64,000 nucleotides of DNA from contig CP076546.1 in assembly GCA_018889975.1 (NCBI GenBank), positions 3,348,001-3,412,000 of the forward strand, read 5' to 3'. Shown piece after piece: positions 8,531 through 20,528 of the stretch (position 1 is the stretch's first letter; every line of letters begins with the position of its first letter). Under the pieces are notes generated by a model. The model did not search any database. It had not been told where the DNA came from and was given only the letters and a program-made list of their open reading frames with translations. Source of the DNA: Bacillus sp. NP157 (GTDB taxonomy: Bacteria > Pseudomonadota > Gammaproteobacteria > Xanthomonadales > Rhodanobacteraceae). Made by a program: the position numbers and the translations under genes.

Positions 8531-8637
8531 GGGTGTTCTCCTGTGAAGGTCTGGCCCCGACGCTACTCCCGCCGCGTCGATGGAATGTCGACGTTGTGCA
8601 CTGGTACCCTGCGCGCTCCCTCGCCGTCGAGCACGCC

Positions 8638-9315
8638 ATGATCGTTGTCCATCACCTGAACAACTCCCGCTCGCAGCGCGTGCTCTGGCTGCTCGAGGAA
8701 CTGGGCCTGCCCTACGAGATCGTCCGCTACGAGCGCGATCCGAAGACGATGCTGGCGCCGAAGGCCCTGCGTGAGGTCCACCCGCTGGGCAAATCGCCGG
8801 TGCTCGTGGACGACGGGATGACCGTGGCGGAATCCGGTGCGATCGTCGAGTACCTCGTTGGCCGCTACGGCCAGGGGCGGCTCAAGCCGCCGGCAGACAG
8901 CCCGGATAGCCTGCGCTACACCTACTTCCTGCATTACGCGGAAGGCTCGGCCATGCCGCCCCTCCTGCTCAAGCTGGTCTTCACCCGGATGGAGACCGCC
9001 CCGGTGCCGTTCTTCGCCAAGCCGGTCGCCCGCCTGCTGGCCAAGGGTGGGCAGAAGGCGTTCATCGACCCCCAGATCAAGACACACCTCGACTACCTCG
9101 AAGGCGAAATCGGCAAGACCGGCTGGTTCGCCGGCGACGACTTCACCGCCGCCGATATCCAGATGAGCTTCCCGATGGAGGCTGCCTCCGCCCGGGGCGG
9201 ACTCGACGGCACCTATCCGAAGCTGCTGGCGTGGCTTGGGAAGATCCATGCGCGCCCGGCTTACCAGGCCGCACTGGCGCGAGGCGGCGAGTACGCCTTC
9301 GCATCCGCTCGATAA
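8638..9315 (+). CDS. Glutathione S-transferase
   Basis: A 225-residue cytosolic GST. The N-terminal thioredoxin-like domain starts MIVVHHLNNSRSQRVLWLLE; S10 or S12 of the NNSRSQ loop is the probable glutathione-activating residue. The cis-proline and the glutathione gamma-glutamyl contact are visible in HPLGKSPVLVDDGMTVAESGAIVEYL. The helical C-terminal domain contains the N-capping motif FTAADIQMSFPME. The frame is open 105 bases upstream, but the ATG at 8638 begins the conserved first strand. The substrate is unknown. Confidence 0.9.
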   Translation: MIVVHHLNNSRSQRVLWLLEELGLPYEIVRYERDPKTMLAPKALREVHPLGKSPVLVDDGMTVAESGAIVEYLVGRYGQGRLKPPADSPDSLRYTYFLHYAEGSAMPPLLLKLVFTRMETAPVPFFAKPVARLLAKGGQKAFIDPQIKTHLDYLEGEIGKTGWFAGDDFTAADIQMSFPMEAASARGGLDGTYPKLLAWLGKIHARPAYQAALARGGEYAFASAR

Positions 9316-9415
9316 CGCTGAATCGTTGCTCACCGGGGGCTGGCCTGTTTACACCGCGATCACAGGCCCGCCCGCACAGTCGTTTCCCACGAGCACACGT
9401 AGAGGAAGCCATCCG

Positions 9416-9739
9416 ATGAGCAGGAACCGCGAATTCGCGCGTCAGGTCGAGAGCGCCGTCAACGGTGTATCGGGTCGCGTCCGTCACTATGGTGACGAGG
9501 CTGTTGACTCGGGCCGCGACCTACTGGAGCGCACCCGTCGCGTCACCAACAAGTTCGCCAGCAAGAGCAATGGCAAGAAGGTCCGTTACATGGCCGAAGA
9601 CCTGGCCGATGAAGCGACCTACCAGTACCGCCGCCTGCGCAAGCAGGTGCGCCGCAATCCCACGCTTACGATCGGCATCGCCGCCGCGGCTATCGGCACT
9701 TTCTTGCTGATCCGCCACGCGCTGCGCGACGACGATTAA
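9416..9739 (+). CDS. ElaB/YqjD-like (DUF883-type) membrane-anchored protein
   Basis: A 107-residue protein with an amphipathic helical body (ESAVNGVSGRVRHYGDEAVDSGRDLLERTRR), a basic segment (YRRLRKQVRRNPTLT) and one C-terminal membrane helix (IGIAAAAIGTFLLIRHAL). This order is that of the ElaB/YqjD/DUF883 group, inner-membrane tail-anchored proteins linked to ribosome binding in stationary phase in E. coli. The start at 9416 follows the ribosome site AGAGGAAG. A strong terminator follows 20 bases after the stop, so the gene forms its own unit or ends the GST unit. Confidence 0.7.
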   Translation: MSRNREFARQVESAVNGVSGRVRHYGDEAVDSGRDLLERTRRVTNKFASKSNGKKVRYMAEDLADEATYQYRRLRKQVRRNPTLTIGIAAAAIGTFLLIRHALRDDD

Positions 9740-9760
9740 GCCTGTCGCTAGGGACAGGAA

Positions 9761-9788
9761 AGGCCGGGAGCGATCCCGGCCTTTTTTT
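9761..9788 (+). terminator. Rho-independent terminator
   Basis: Perfect stem AGGCCGGGA / TCCCGGCCT with a four-base loop, then seven T. It ends the ElaB/YqjD-like gene. Confidence 0.9.
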
Positions 9789-9803
9789 ATGCCTTTTTTT
9801 TGG

Positions 9804-9825
9804 TCGCGCGCAGGCGCGCTCCTAC
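9804..9825 (-). repeat. REP-like palindrome copy
   Basis: Reverse copy of the dispersed repeat, placed directly after the terminator and 8 bases before the end of the convergent lipoprotein gene. Confidence 0.85.
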
Positions 9826-9832
9826 AGGGTTG

Positions 9833-10189
9833 TTACAGCGGTACGGACGATGGGGGGTTGTCGGCCGGATGCTGCTCGACGATCTTGTCGACGCGCCAGC
9901 GTACGCGCGAGGCATCCGCCGGCGGGTCCTTCACCTCGATTTCGGTGACCTTGACCAGGTATTCGTTGCCGGCCCTCCACTCGAAGTTATCGACCGGCGC
10001 ATAGTTCAGCTGCCACGGCTGGTTCGGCTGCTCGCGGTACTGCAGGCATTCGCCCTTCATGGCGCCCATGCTGCAGGGCACCTTCTGGGCGGCGATATAG
10101 ACCAGCTTCTCGCGGGAGCCGTGCTGGTCGCCGGTGCTCGCGCAGGAGGCGAGCGCAAAGGCGGCGAGGGGAATGAGGGCGAAGCGCAT
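9833..10189 (-). CDS. DUF4377 lipoprotein
   Basis: A 118-residue lipoprotein with the signal MRFALIPLAAFALASC ending in a lipobox (LASC). The mature part matches the DUF4377 pattern: YIAAQKVPCSMGAMKGECLQYRE, then WQLNYAPVDNFEWRAGNEYLVKVTEI, then DPPADASRVRWRVDKIVEQ. Two cysteines in the first segment are typical of the family and probably pair. DUF4377 domains occur alone or beside META/HslJ domains in envelope stress proteins; the function is unknown. The longer frame upstream (to 10270) would bury the lipoprotein signal, so the start is 10189. It lies downstream of aceE behind a terminator. Confidence 0.75.
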   Translation of the reverse strand: MRFALIPLAAFALASCASTGDQHGSREKLVYIAAQKVPCSMGAMKGECLQYREQPNQPWQLNYAPVDNFEWRAGNEYLVKVTEIEVKDPPADASRVRWRVDKIVEQHPADNPPSSVPL

Positions 10190-10268
10190 GGCGGTGTGTC
10201 CCTGGAACGATTGCCCACAGGAATACCAGCAAAGCGTTTGCGAGACCATGCACGGGATGTGACGCCGC

Positions 10269-10299
10269 AAAAAAAGGGGCGCCGAGGCGCCCCTTTTTT
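10269..10299 (-). terminator. Bidirectional Rho-independent terminator after aceE
   Basis: Stem GGGGCGCC / GGCGCCCC with a three-base loop, flanked by six or seven A on one side and six T on the other. It works for aceE on the reverse strand. Confidence 0.9.
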
Positions 10300-10318
10300 C
10301 GTCAAACCGTCATCGGTG

Positions 10319-13012
<2,694 letters not shown>

Positions 13013-13157
13013 GGAAGCTCCGGCTGCGCCCTTGGCGCGCACATGGGGACTTAAAGAGCCGCTAGGGTGCGGGAAAACCTGTTGATAATAACGCATCGAT
13101 CCGGCATACGTGGCCGTATGGCCCACCTGAATCGATCAAAATCCGCATAACTGCCTT

Positions 13158-13180
13158 GTAGGAGCGCGCCTGCGCGCGAT
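13158..13180 (+). repeat. REP-like palindrome copy
   Basis: Forward full copy of the repeat in the 236-base gap between maeB and aceE, which are on the reverse strand. The rest of this gap shows only a weak TATTAT box (13085-13090) without a convincing partner. Confidence 0.85.
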
Positions 13181-13248
13181 GGGGATGGCGATGATCCCGC
13201 CCCGCGCCCAAACGCCCCCAAACGCACTCCCACAACATTTACAAAGAC

Positions 13249-15543
13249 TTACGCCTGCCGCCCCTTCACCCCCGCGCGGATCTGCGCCTCGACGCAGGCC
13301 ACCGAGGTCATGTTCACCACCCGGCGGACCGTGGCCTGCGGGGTGAGGATGTGGGCCGGCTTGGCTACGCCCATCAGGATCGGGCCGATGACCACGCCAT
13401 CGCACAGCACGCGGACCATGTTGTAGGCCGTGTTGGCGGCGTCCAGGTTCGGGAACACGAACACGTTGGCCTTACCTTCCAGGCGCGAGTTCGGGAAGAT
13501 CCGCTCGCGCAGCTCGGGGGTGAGGGCCACGTCGGCCTGCATCTCGCCTTCGACTTCCAGCTTGGGCACCCGGTCGCGGATGAGCTTGAGTGCTTCGCGC
13601 ATCTTCCGCGAGTTGCGCGTTTCGCGGCTGCCGAAATTGGAATTGGACAGCAGGGCGATCTTTGGCTGGATGCCGAACAGCTTCAGGCGCAGCGACGCCT
13701 GCAGGGTCGCCTCGGCGATCTGCTCCGCCGTCGGGTCTTCCTGCACGTAGGTGTCGAGGAAGAAGAAGGTGCCCTTCTCCGTCGCCACGGCGGCCATGGC
13801 CGAGGCCTCGCACACGCTGTCGTCCAGGCCGATGATGTCGCGGATGTAATCCAGCTTGCTCTGGTAGGTGCCGACCAGGCCGCAGATCATGGCGTCGGCT
13901 TCGCCCCGCTCCACCATCAGCGCAGCGATCACCGTCGGGCGGGAACGCACCACGGCCTTGGCCGATGCCGGCGTGACGCCGCGGCGCTCCATGATCGAGT
14001 GGTAGAGCTTCCAGTAGTCTTCGAAGCGCGGATCGGAGTGGATGTTGCACATCTCGAAATCCACGCCCGGCTTCAGGCGCAGGCCGGCTCGCGCGATGCG
14101 CTTCTCGATCACATCCGGGCGGCCGACCAGGATCGGACGGGCCAGGCCCTCATCGACCACGGTCTGCACGGCGCGCAGCACGGTTTCTTCTTCGCCCTCG
14201 GCGTAGACCACGCGCTTGGGGTCGGCCTTCGCGCGATCGAACACCGGCTTCATCAGCAGGCCGGTACGGAACACGAAGCTGGTGAGCTTCTCGACGTAGG
14301 CCGGGAAATCCTCGATCGGACGCTCGGCGACACCGGAATCCATCGCCGCCTGGGCAATCGCCGGCGGCAGCTGGATCAGCAGGCGCGGGTCGAACGGCTG
14401 CGGGATGAGGTATTCGGGACCGAAGCTCGGCGGCTTGCCACCGTAGGCACGCGCGCTCACGTCGGAGGCCTCGCGACGCGCCAGTTCGGCGATGGCCTTC
14501 ACGCAGGCCACCTTCATCTGCTCGTTGATCACCGACGCGCCGACATCCAGCGCGCCACGGAACAGGTACGGGAAGCACAACGCGTTGTTGACCTGGTTCG
14601 GGTAATCCGAACGGCCGGTCGCCATGATGCAATCCGGGCGCACGGCCTTGGCGTCTTCCGGCAGGATTTCCGGGTTCGGGTTGGCCAGCGCGAAGATGAT
14701 CGGGCGATCGGCCATCGTGGCGACCATCTCCGGCTTCAGGATGCCGCCGGCGGACAGGCCCAGGAAGATGTCCGCGCCTTCCACGATCTCGGCCAGCGTG
14801 CGCTTGTCGGTGTCGCGCGCATAGCGCTGCTTGTCCGGGTCGAGGTCGGTGCGGCCGCTGTGCAACACGCCGTCGCGGTCGAACGCGAGGATGTTCTCCC
14901 GCTTCAGGCCCAGGGTCACCAGCATGTCGACGCACGAGATGCCGGCCGCGCCCATGCCGGTGGTCGCGAGCTTCACGTCTTCGATCTTCTTGCCGGTGAC
15001 CAGCAAGGCGTTGATGACCGCCGCACCGACGATGATCGCCGTGCCGTGCTGGTCGTCATGGAACACCGGGATCTTCATCCGCTCGCGCAGCTTGCGCTCC
15101 ACGACGAAGCATTCCGGCGCCTTGATGTCTTCGAGGTTGATGCCGCCGAAGGTGGGTTCGAGGCTGGCGATAATGTCGACCAGCTTGTCGGGATCGGTCT
15201 CGTTGATCTCGATGTCGAACACGTCGATGCCGGCGAACTTCTGGAACAGCACGCCCTTGCCTTCCATCACCGGCTTGCTGGCCAGCGCGCCGATGTTGCC
15301 GAGGCCAAGCACCGCCGTGCCGTTGGTGATCACGGCCACCAGGTTCGAGCGCGCGGTCAGCTCGGCCGCTTCACGCGGGTCGGCGACGATCGCATCGCAG
15401 GCCGCCGCGACGCCCGGCGAATACGCCAGCGACAGGTCGCGCTGGGTCAGCAGCGAAGTGGTCGGCGTGACCTTGATCTTGCCCGGGCGGGGAAGGCGGT
15501 GGTATTCGAGGGCGGCTTGCCTCAGTTCCTCGGAGATGGCCAT
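13249..15543 (-). CDS. maeB: NADP-dependent malic enzyme with phosphotransacetylase-like C-terminal domain
   Basis: A 764-residue two-domain malic enzyme. Residues 1 to about 430 form the enzyme that decarboxylates malate to pyruvate with NADP; visible are the substrate segment [16 protein letters not shown], the metal/catalytic region [20 protein letters not shown] and the nucleotide-binding [16 protein letters not shown]. Residues from about 440 to 764 resemble phosphotransacetylase ([27 protein letters not shown] and [10 protein letters not shown]), a regulatory rather than catalytic domain in MaeB. The ATG at 15543 fits family starts ([15 protein letters not shown]). Its product pyruvate feeds the neighbouring pyruvate dehydrogenase, so the placement beside aceE makes metabolic sense. 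Confidence 0.95.
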   Translation of the reverse strand: MAISEELRQAALEYHRLPRPGKIKVTPTTSLLTQRDLSLAYSPGVAAACDAIVADPREAAELTARSNLVAVITNGTAVLGLGNIGALASKPVMEGKGVLFQKFAGIDVFDIEINETDPDKLVDIIASLEPTFGGINLEDIKAPECFVVERKLRERMKIPVFHDDQHGTAIIVGAAVINALLVTGKKIEDVKLATTGMGAAGISCVDMLVTLGLKRENILAFDRDGVLHSGRTDLDPDKQRYARDTDKRTLAEIVEGADIFLGLSAGGILKPEMVATMADRPIIFALANPNPEILPEDAKAVRPDCIMATGRSDYPNQVNNALCFPYLFRGALDVGASVINEQMKVACVKAIAELARREASDVSARAYGGKPPSFGPEYLIPQPFDPRLLIQLPPAIAQAAMDSGVAERPIEDFPAYVEKLTSFVFRTGLLMKPVFDRAKADPKRVVYAEGEEETVLRAVQTVVDEGLARPILVGRPDVIEKRIARAGLRLKPGVDFEMCNIHSDPRFEDYWKLYHSIMERRGVTPASAKAVVRSRPTVIAALMVERGEADAMICGLVGTYQSKLDYIRDIIGLDDSVCEASAMAAVATEKGTFFFLDTYVQEDPTAEQIAEATLQASLRLKLFGIQPKIALLSNSNFGSRETRNSRKMREALKLIRDRVPKLEVEGEMQADVALTPELRERIFPNSRLEGKANVFVFPNLDAANTAYNMVRVLCDGVVIGPILMGVAKPAHILTPQATVRRVVNMTSVACVEAQIRAGVKGRQA

Positions 15544-15767
15544 GGGATCCTGTGGGACGTAGCGGGTAATGAGGGAGGCGCGCCCGTCGCGGGCTGCGCG
15601 GCAAGCCCCGATGTTAACACCGCGCCGGGCCCGGCCTTGGCGGGCTGTGTGTCGCTTTGCGACAAGCTGTGATACCCGACGCTTACGCATCACCGCGGTG
15701 CATACCTGCATTGCACGACCGTGCGGCTGCGTACGCTGCCTCTTCCCTGGTCCATCGAGAGGCATGC

Positions 15768-17456
15768 ATGCGTTTTCCTGCTACGTTGACGCTGGCCGTC
15801 ACTGGTTTTATTACTGCTTCCCCCGTGCATTCGGCCGAGCTCGCCGACGCGCACGCAGCACTGGCGGCATCGACGGCGGACGGCCGTGGCGAGACCTCCG
15901 TGACCCTCCCTTTACGCGGCGGTGCAGCATCCACCTTCCGCATGGTCGATTCCGGCGTACTCCCCCGCGCCCTGGTGCGGCGCCATCCCTCGATGCGCAG
16001 TTATCGTGGCGAGGATGCGCAGGGTCGGACGGCGCGGCTGGACTACGCAGGCAACGTCGGCCGGCTCAGCGTGTCCGGCGATGACGACGACACGCGGCCG
16101 TGGGAGCACGTCGAGACACTGCCGTCGCTACCCATGGATTTGCTCCCCACGAACCCGCGGGCGTCGCAAGCGGCAGCCGGGCTGCATGGACCCGCGCCGG
16201 ATGGACGTGGCGGCGGCTCTCCCACGTCGATCGCCCAAACGCCTTTCGGAGGCGACCTGGGCAAGGCGGGCGCCAGCCATGGCAACGTGCGCTACGACTT
16301 CCGCCTGGCCCTCGCGGCCGACAGCCGTTTCGTCGCCGCCAACGGCGGTACGGTGGCCTCAGCGCTGGGCGCCGCGGCACACATGGTCAATCGTGCCAAC
16401 GAGCGGATGGAAAACGACCTGGGCGTCCATCTCGTGCTCGCGGCGCAGAGCGACCGACTCATGATGGCCAGCGCCGCAAGCGATCCGCTGCGCCACGGCG
16501 AGCCACGTACGGCCGCCGCCATGCTTATCCAGCGTCGCCTTGCCGCCAGCTCGTACGACATCGGCCATGCCTTGCTCGGCTTGAATGGCGGCGAAACCGC
16601 GACCGGCACGTCATGCAGCGATGCGCGCGACGCGGACTACCTCGCCACCCACAAGGCCGCTGCGTGGAGCGGCGGCGAGGATGACGACGCCGCGCTCGAA
16701 GCCTTCATCCTCGTGCTCGGCAACCAGCTCGGCGCACCGTTTCGCAAGCCGCGTTGTCCATCGTGCCATGCGTTCGATGGCGCGAGCATCGAGCGCGTGC
16801 GCGTGTCACTCGGCTCGCGTGGTGGCCGCTGTGCGCGCAAGCACGTCAGCGACGCGACGGCGGCATGGATCGACCCGGAATCGTTGGCGGAGCCGATCGT
16901 CATCCCGGCCCACACGCCGTTCTGGCTGGATGCGACGATCGAGCCGACCATGCCTGGCCGCCGGCTGAGCTTCGCGTGGGATGAGCTCGGGGAATCGCCA
17001 CGGTCCGAGCGCGTTGCTCCGTCGAGGCGATCGCGCCGCGAGTTCGTCGACGACCTGCCCGACGCAGCTGGCAGCAGGTATTTTCGCCTTACCGTGCGTG
17101 ACCAAGGCGGCCTGACCGCTACTGTGGCGAGCGAAGACACGCGTGTGCAGGTGGTGGACACCGGCGGCGCTTTCGCCCTGCACCCCACGGCGGATGCACG
17201 GCGCGGCGAGGCGCTGGATGTCCGCTGGGATGTCGCAGGCACGACCACCAGGCCGATCTCCTGCCATTTCCTCGACCTGGGCTTGTCGATCGATGATGGC
17301 GCAAGCTGGACGACGCTCGCCCGCGACGTACCGAACAGCGGCAGCGCGGCGATCAACCTGCCGCCGGACGCTGCCACCGACAAGGCACGCCTGCGCATCG
17401 CCTGTGACTGGCGGCCGTTCTTCGCGGTATCGCCGAAGCCCTTCCGGATCCTTTGA
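15768..17456 (+). CDS. Secreted reprolysin-like metallopeptidase homologue, catalytic motif lost
   Basis: A 562-residue secreted protein (signal MRFPATLTLAVTGFITASPVHS). Residues 170-350 follow the fold order of secreted bacterial reprolysin-like (M12-type) metallopeptidases: YDFRLALAADSRFVAANGGT, VNRANERMENDLGVHLVL, SSYDIGHALLG and GTSCSDARDADYLATH. Where active members carry HExxHxxGxxH this protein has LVLGNQLGAPF at 315-325: the glycine and following G-A remain, but all three zinc histidines and the catalytic glutamate are gone. The C-terminal part has Ig/fibronectin-like beta domains (FRLTVRDQGGLTATV and LDLGLSIDDGASWTTLARDV), as in the active relatives. It is probably a pseudoprotease used for binding. 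The start follows a CGAGAGG site. It diverges from maeB and converges with the QEGLA gene, 12 bases apart. Confidence 0.65.
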   Translation: MRFPATLTLAVTGFITASPVHSAELADAHAALAASTADGRGETSVTLPLRGGAASTFRMVDSGVLPRALVRRHPSMRSYRGEDAQGRTARLDYAGNVGRLSVSGDDDDTRPWEHVETLPSLPMDLLPTNPRASQAAAGLHGPAPDGRGGGSPTSIAQTPFGGDLGKAGASHGNVRYDFRLALAADSRFVAANGGTVASALGAAAHMVNRANERMENDLGVHLVLAAQSDRLMMASAASDPLRHGEPRTAAAMLIQRRLAASSYDIGHALLGLNGGETATGTSCSDARDADYLATHKAAAWSGGEDDDAALEAFILVLGNQLGAPFRKPRCPSCHAFDGASIERVRVSLGSRGGRCARKHVSDATAAWIDPESLAEPIVIPAHTPFWLDATIEPTMPGRRLSFAWDELGESPRSERVAPSRRSRREFVDDLPDAAGSRYFRLTVRDQGGLTATVASEDTRVQVVDTGGAFALHPTADARRGEALDVRWDVAGTTTRPISCHFLDLGLSIDDGASWTTLARDVPNSGSAAINLPPDAATDKARLRIACDWRPFFAVSPKPFRIL

Positions 17457-17468
17457 TCCGGTTGCCGG

Positions 17469-18767
17469 CTACAGGCCGAGCGAGATCTCTTCGGCCTGCA
17501 CGCCCGCCATGTGGATGTGGTTGACGAACAGCGAAAAAGCCAGTTTTCCGGCCAGTCCGTGCACGTGCTGCATCCACGGCGGGAGATAGCGCGGCGAGGC
17601 GATGTCACCGCTCGCGAAATGCGCCTCCAGCGTCATCACGTCGTGCAGCGCCAGCTTGCCGGCGAACAGGTTGCGCAGCAGGTCGAGGCGGCGCTGGCGC
17701 AGCGCCCAGCGGAAGAACGTATGCACGGCCAGCAGGCCGGTGAGGTACACGTTGTCTTTCGCGAACGCCGAGCCACCCGTCAGGGGCACGCCGCGGAACA
17801 CCCGTTGGGCGGAATGGAAACTGTCGGGGACGGACTGGCCGCAGACCCGGAAATAGCGAAACACCTCGACGAAATCTGCCCCGTTCATGGCCATGTCGAT
17901 GGCCAGGATGCGCAGGCTGATCCGCTTCAGGCGGGGAATATCGATCGCGCCGGACATCAGCTCGGCGAATACCGCGAGGCCTTCCTGGGTCGCCGTCACG
18001 CGAGGCGAAGTGCGCGCCAGCGACGCGAGCACGGGCTGCTCGCGTCCGTTCAACGCGGTCAGCGAGTGCACGAAGGCTTCGTGTGCGAGCAGCTGGTGGC
18101 GATCGTATTCGGTGAAACGCGCGCCGCCGCGCAGGCGGATCCGGGTCGCGCCGGCCGCGGCCTTGGCCGTCAGTTCCGGATCGACCTCGACGGCGATGGT
18201 CCCGGGCGCGAAGAAGGCATCCAGCTTCGCCGTCATGTCCTGGCGCAGCTGCTCGGCCGTGATGTTGCCGGCGGCATCTTCGGTCTCGAGGTCCGCGCCG
18301 AGCTCGTCGGCGAGGTTGACGAAATAGGCCGCCGCGTCGAGGTTGCTGCGATTGCTGCCGGGGATCGCGTCGCCGGGCCGGCCGTAGAGCAGCACGGACG
18401 CCTCCGTGACCCCATCGGTGCCCGCGGCGTCGAGCATCTGCGTGGCGATGCGCCAGGACTCGGCCGTCCGCCGCAGGTAATCGGCGATCGGGGTGTCCTC
18501 GCAGGCCTCGGCTTCGATCGCCTCCAGCTCGCGGCGCGTCTCACCGAGTTCTGGACGCTGGTAGCGGATCTCCGGGATCGACAGCCGGCCCGCACTGAAT
18601 TCCTCGATCAGCCGCTCTTCGACGGAGGCCGGCCAGGACACCGTGGGCAGGATCCGGACGTTGCGCACCGCCAGCAGGAGACGCTGGTCCAGCTCAGCGT
18701 AGCGGCGCATCTCGGGGGAAAGCGGGGCGGTATCAGCCTTGGCGTGCATGGGCCGGAGTATAGGCAT
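17469..18767 (-). CDS. Flavohemoglobin expression-modulating QEGLA motif protein (DUF1704)
   Basis: A 432-residue protein of the DUF1704 family, with the naming motif TQEGLAVF and the upstream metallopeptidase-like HEAFVH in LLAHEAFVHSLTAL. The HExxxH plus distal glutamate layout places it with the family that includes eukaryotic tyrosine carboxypeptidases (MATCAP), so it may be a zinc peptidase; in bacteria the family name comes from an effect on flavohemoglobin expression. No signal peptide is seen. The ATG at 18767 shares its A with the stop of the ferredoxin-NADP reductase gene (TGATG), so translation is coupled. Another ATG lies six codons in, without a good ribosome site. Confidence 0.85.
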   Translation of the reverse strand: MPILRPMHAKADTAPLSPEMRRYAELDQRLLLAVRNVRILPTVSWPASVEERLIEEFSAGRLSIPEIRYQRPELGETRRELEAIEAEACEDTPIADYLRRTAESWRIATQMLDAAGTDGVTEASVLLYGRPGDAIPGSNRSNLDAAAYFVNLADELGADLETEDAAGNITAEQLRQDMTAKLDAFFAPGTIAVEVDPELTAKAAAGATRIRLRGGARFTEYDRHQLLAHEAFVHSLTALNGREQPVLASLARTSPRVTATQEGLAVFAELMSGAIDIPRLKRISLRILAIDMAMNGADFVEVFRYFRVCGQSVPDSFHSAQRVFRGVPLTGGSAFAKDNVYLTGLLAVHTFFRWALRQRRLDLLRNLFAGKLALHDVMTLEAHFASGDIASPRYLPPWMQHVHGLAGKLAFSLFVNHIHMAGVQAEEISLGL

Positions 18768-19513
18768 CAACGCGACGAGATGTACTTCTCGCGGCGAATG
18801 TGTTGCACGGCCAGGCCGTGTTCCTTGAGCGCCGAAAACGCCGCATCGACCATGTTCGGGTTACCGCACAGATAGGCGATGTCCTGGTCGGCGGTCGGCT
18901 CCAGCTCGGCGAGCATCTCCTGCACATAGCCCAGCCGGTCGTGCGGACGCGGGTTCGGACGGGCGCCGCGGCTAAAGCAGGCGTGGAAATCGAACCCCTC
19001 GTGCTTGCGGGCGAAGGCTTCGAATTCCTCGCCATAAAGGAGCTCGGTCTCGTTGCGGGCGCCGTAGAGCAGAACGAAACGGCAGCCGCGCGAGGCGATC
19101 AGGGCTTCGATCTGGGGCAGCATGGCCCGGTACGGGGTCACCCCGGTGCCGGTGGCGATCAGGATGTAGCGGGTGTTCTGGTCGCCATCCATCAGGCAGA
19201 AACGGCCGTACGGGCCGCTGGCATGGATCACGCCACCGGCCTCCAGGCCGCTCAGCAGCTGGGTCGCGGCCCCGCCTTCGACGTAGGAAACGGCGATCTC
19301 GACCTGCTGGACCGGGCCGGAGCCATCGCCCACGGTACCGACCGAGTAGCTGCGCTTGGTCGCCTTGCCGTCGTCGTAGTGGAAGTGGACCTGGAGGAAC
19401 TGGCCCGGGACGAACGCCAGGGGCTGGCCGTCCACCCGCTCGAATGCCAGGTGCCGCACCGCGGGGGCGAGCATGAAGCTGTCGGCGAGGCGGAGCTGGA
19501 ATTGTTCGGCCAT
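18767..19513 (-). CDS. fpr: Ferredoxin--NADP reductase
   Basis: A 248-residue flavoenzyme that moves electrons between NADPH and ferredoxin or flavodoxin. The FAD-binding motif KRSYSV lies near residue 75, the nicotinamide-binding motif ILIATGTGVTPYRAML in the middle, and YLCGNPNMV near the end; it closes with the tail REKYISSR. Sequence and length fit bacterial Fpr. Among several upstream possibilities the ATG at 19513 starts the first conserved strand. It is the first gene of a two-gene unit with the QEGLA protein, its stop overlapping that gene's start. It diverges from the ABC exporter operon across 82 bases. Confidence 0.92.
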   Translation of the reverse strand: MAEQFQLRLADSFMLAPAVRHLAFERVDGQPLAFVPGQFLQVHFHYDDGKATKRSYSVGTVGDGSGPVQQVEIAVSYVEGGAATQLLSGLEAGGVIHASGPYGRFCLMDGDQNTRYILIATGTGVTPYRAMLPQIEALIASRGCRFVLLYGARNETELLYGEEFEAFARKHEGFDFHACFSRGARPNPRPHDRLGYVQEMLAELEPTADQDIAYLCGNPNMVDAAFSALKEHGLAVQHIRREKYISSR

Positions 19514-19562
19514 GGAAAGTCTCTGTTGACGCCAGGGAACATGGTCGCCCGGCAAAGCCCGG

Positions 19563-19568
19563 TATAAT
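19563..19568 (+). promoter_or_regulatory. -10 box (TATAAT) for the yadGH-rluF unit
   Basis: Perfect consensus TATAAT 27 bases before the ABC ATPase start. The -35 position (about 19540-19545) reads ACATGG, a poor match, so activity may depend on an activator or be modest. A TTGACG at 19526 is too far away (31-base spacer) to be its partner. Confidence 0.55.
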
Positions 19569-19595
19569 AGGCGGCTTGTCATCCCGGCGCAGCCC

Positions 19596-20528
19596 ATGAC
19601 CACTCCTGCCTTACACGTCAAAGATTTACGCAAGACCTACGGCAACGGCGTCGAGGCCCTGAAAGGGGTTTCGCTGACCGTCCAGCCGGGGGACTTCTTC
19701 GCCCTGCTCGGCCCGAACGGTGCCGGCAAGTCCACCCTGATCGGCATCCTGTCCTCGCTGGTCAACGCCAGCTCGGGCGATGCCGAGGTGTTCGGCGTAT
19801 CGATCCACAAGCGGCGCAGCGATGCGATGCGCCTGATCGGCCTGGTCCCCCAGGAGATCAACTTCAACCAGTTCGAGAAGCCGTTCGACATCTGCGTGAA
19901 CCAGGCCGGCTTCTACGGCATCGGTCGCGCCGAAGCGGCGGTGCGCGCCGAGAAATACCTGCGCGAGCTGCGCCTGTGGGAGAAAGCCCACGAGCAGGCC
20001 CGCACCCTGTCGGGCGGCATGAAGCGGCGCCTGATGATCGCCCGCGCCATGATGAACGAGCCGAAGCTGCTGATCCTCGACGAGCCCACCGCGGGCGTCG
20101 ACATCGAGATCCGCCGTTCGATGTGGCAGTTCGTCAGCGGCATCAACGCCGCGGGCACCACCGTGATCCTCACCACGCATTACCTCGAGGAAGCGGAGCA
20201 GCTCTGCCGCAACATCGCCATCATCGACCAGGGCCGCATCGTCAAGAACACCACGATGAAGAGCCTGCTGTCGACGCTGGACGTGGAAACCTTCGTGCTC
20301 GACGTGAACCGCAGCGGCGGCGACCTGCCTTCCCTGCCCGGCGTCACCCTGCGCGTGGTCGACGACCACACGCTGGAAGCCGAGATGTCGCGCGCGCACG
20401 ACCTGAACTCGTTGTTCGCCGCGCTTTCCGCGCACGGCATCACCGTCACGTCGATGCGCAACAAAGCCAACCGCCTTGAGGAACTGTTCGTCCGCCTGGT
20501 CGAGCACGGCCGGGAGAACGCCGCATGA
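19596..20528 (+). CDS. yadG: ABC transporter ATP-binding protein (YadG-like)
   Basis: A 310-residue ABC ATPase. Walker A GPNGAGKST at 39-47, signature LSGGMKRRL, Walker B LLILDEPTAGVD and the switch histidine in LTTHYLEEAEQL are all present. The C-terminal extension of about 80 residues after the ATPase core matches YadG-type exporters (DrrA-like group). It energises the membrane partner YadH, encoded next with a 4-base ATGA overlap, to form an export complex of unknown substrate. The start ATG follows the TATAAT box at a normal distance. Confidence 0.9.
   Translation: MTTPALHVKDLRKTYGNGVEALKGVSLTVQPGDFFALLGPNGAGKSTLIGILSSLVNASSGDAEVFGVSIHKRRSDAMRLIGLVPQEINFNQFEKPFDICVNQAGFYGIGRAEAAVRAEKYLRELRLWEKAHEQARTLSGGMKRRLMIARAMMNEPKLLILDEPTAGVDIEIRRSMWQFVSGINAAGTTVILTTHYLEEAEQLCRNIAIIDQGRIVKNTTMKSLLSTLDVETFVLDVNRSGGDLPSLPGVTLRVVDDHTLEAEMSRAHDLNSLFAALSAHGITVTSMRNKANRLEELFVRLVEHGRENAA

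Noticed and set aside
13085-13090. TATTAT upstream of aceE (reverse strand) as its -10 box
   Set aside because: The sequence 17 bases further upstream has no -35 likeness; kept only as a remark.
13351-15672. A 773-codon forward frame opposite maeB
   Set aside because: Antisense shadow; the maeB product has all malic-enzyme motifs in frame.
19526-19531. TTGACG as -35 partner of the TATAAT at 19563
   Set aside because: The spacer would be 31 bases; a sigma-70 promoter needs about 17.
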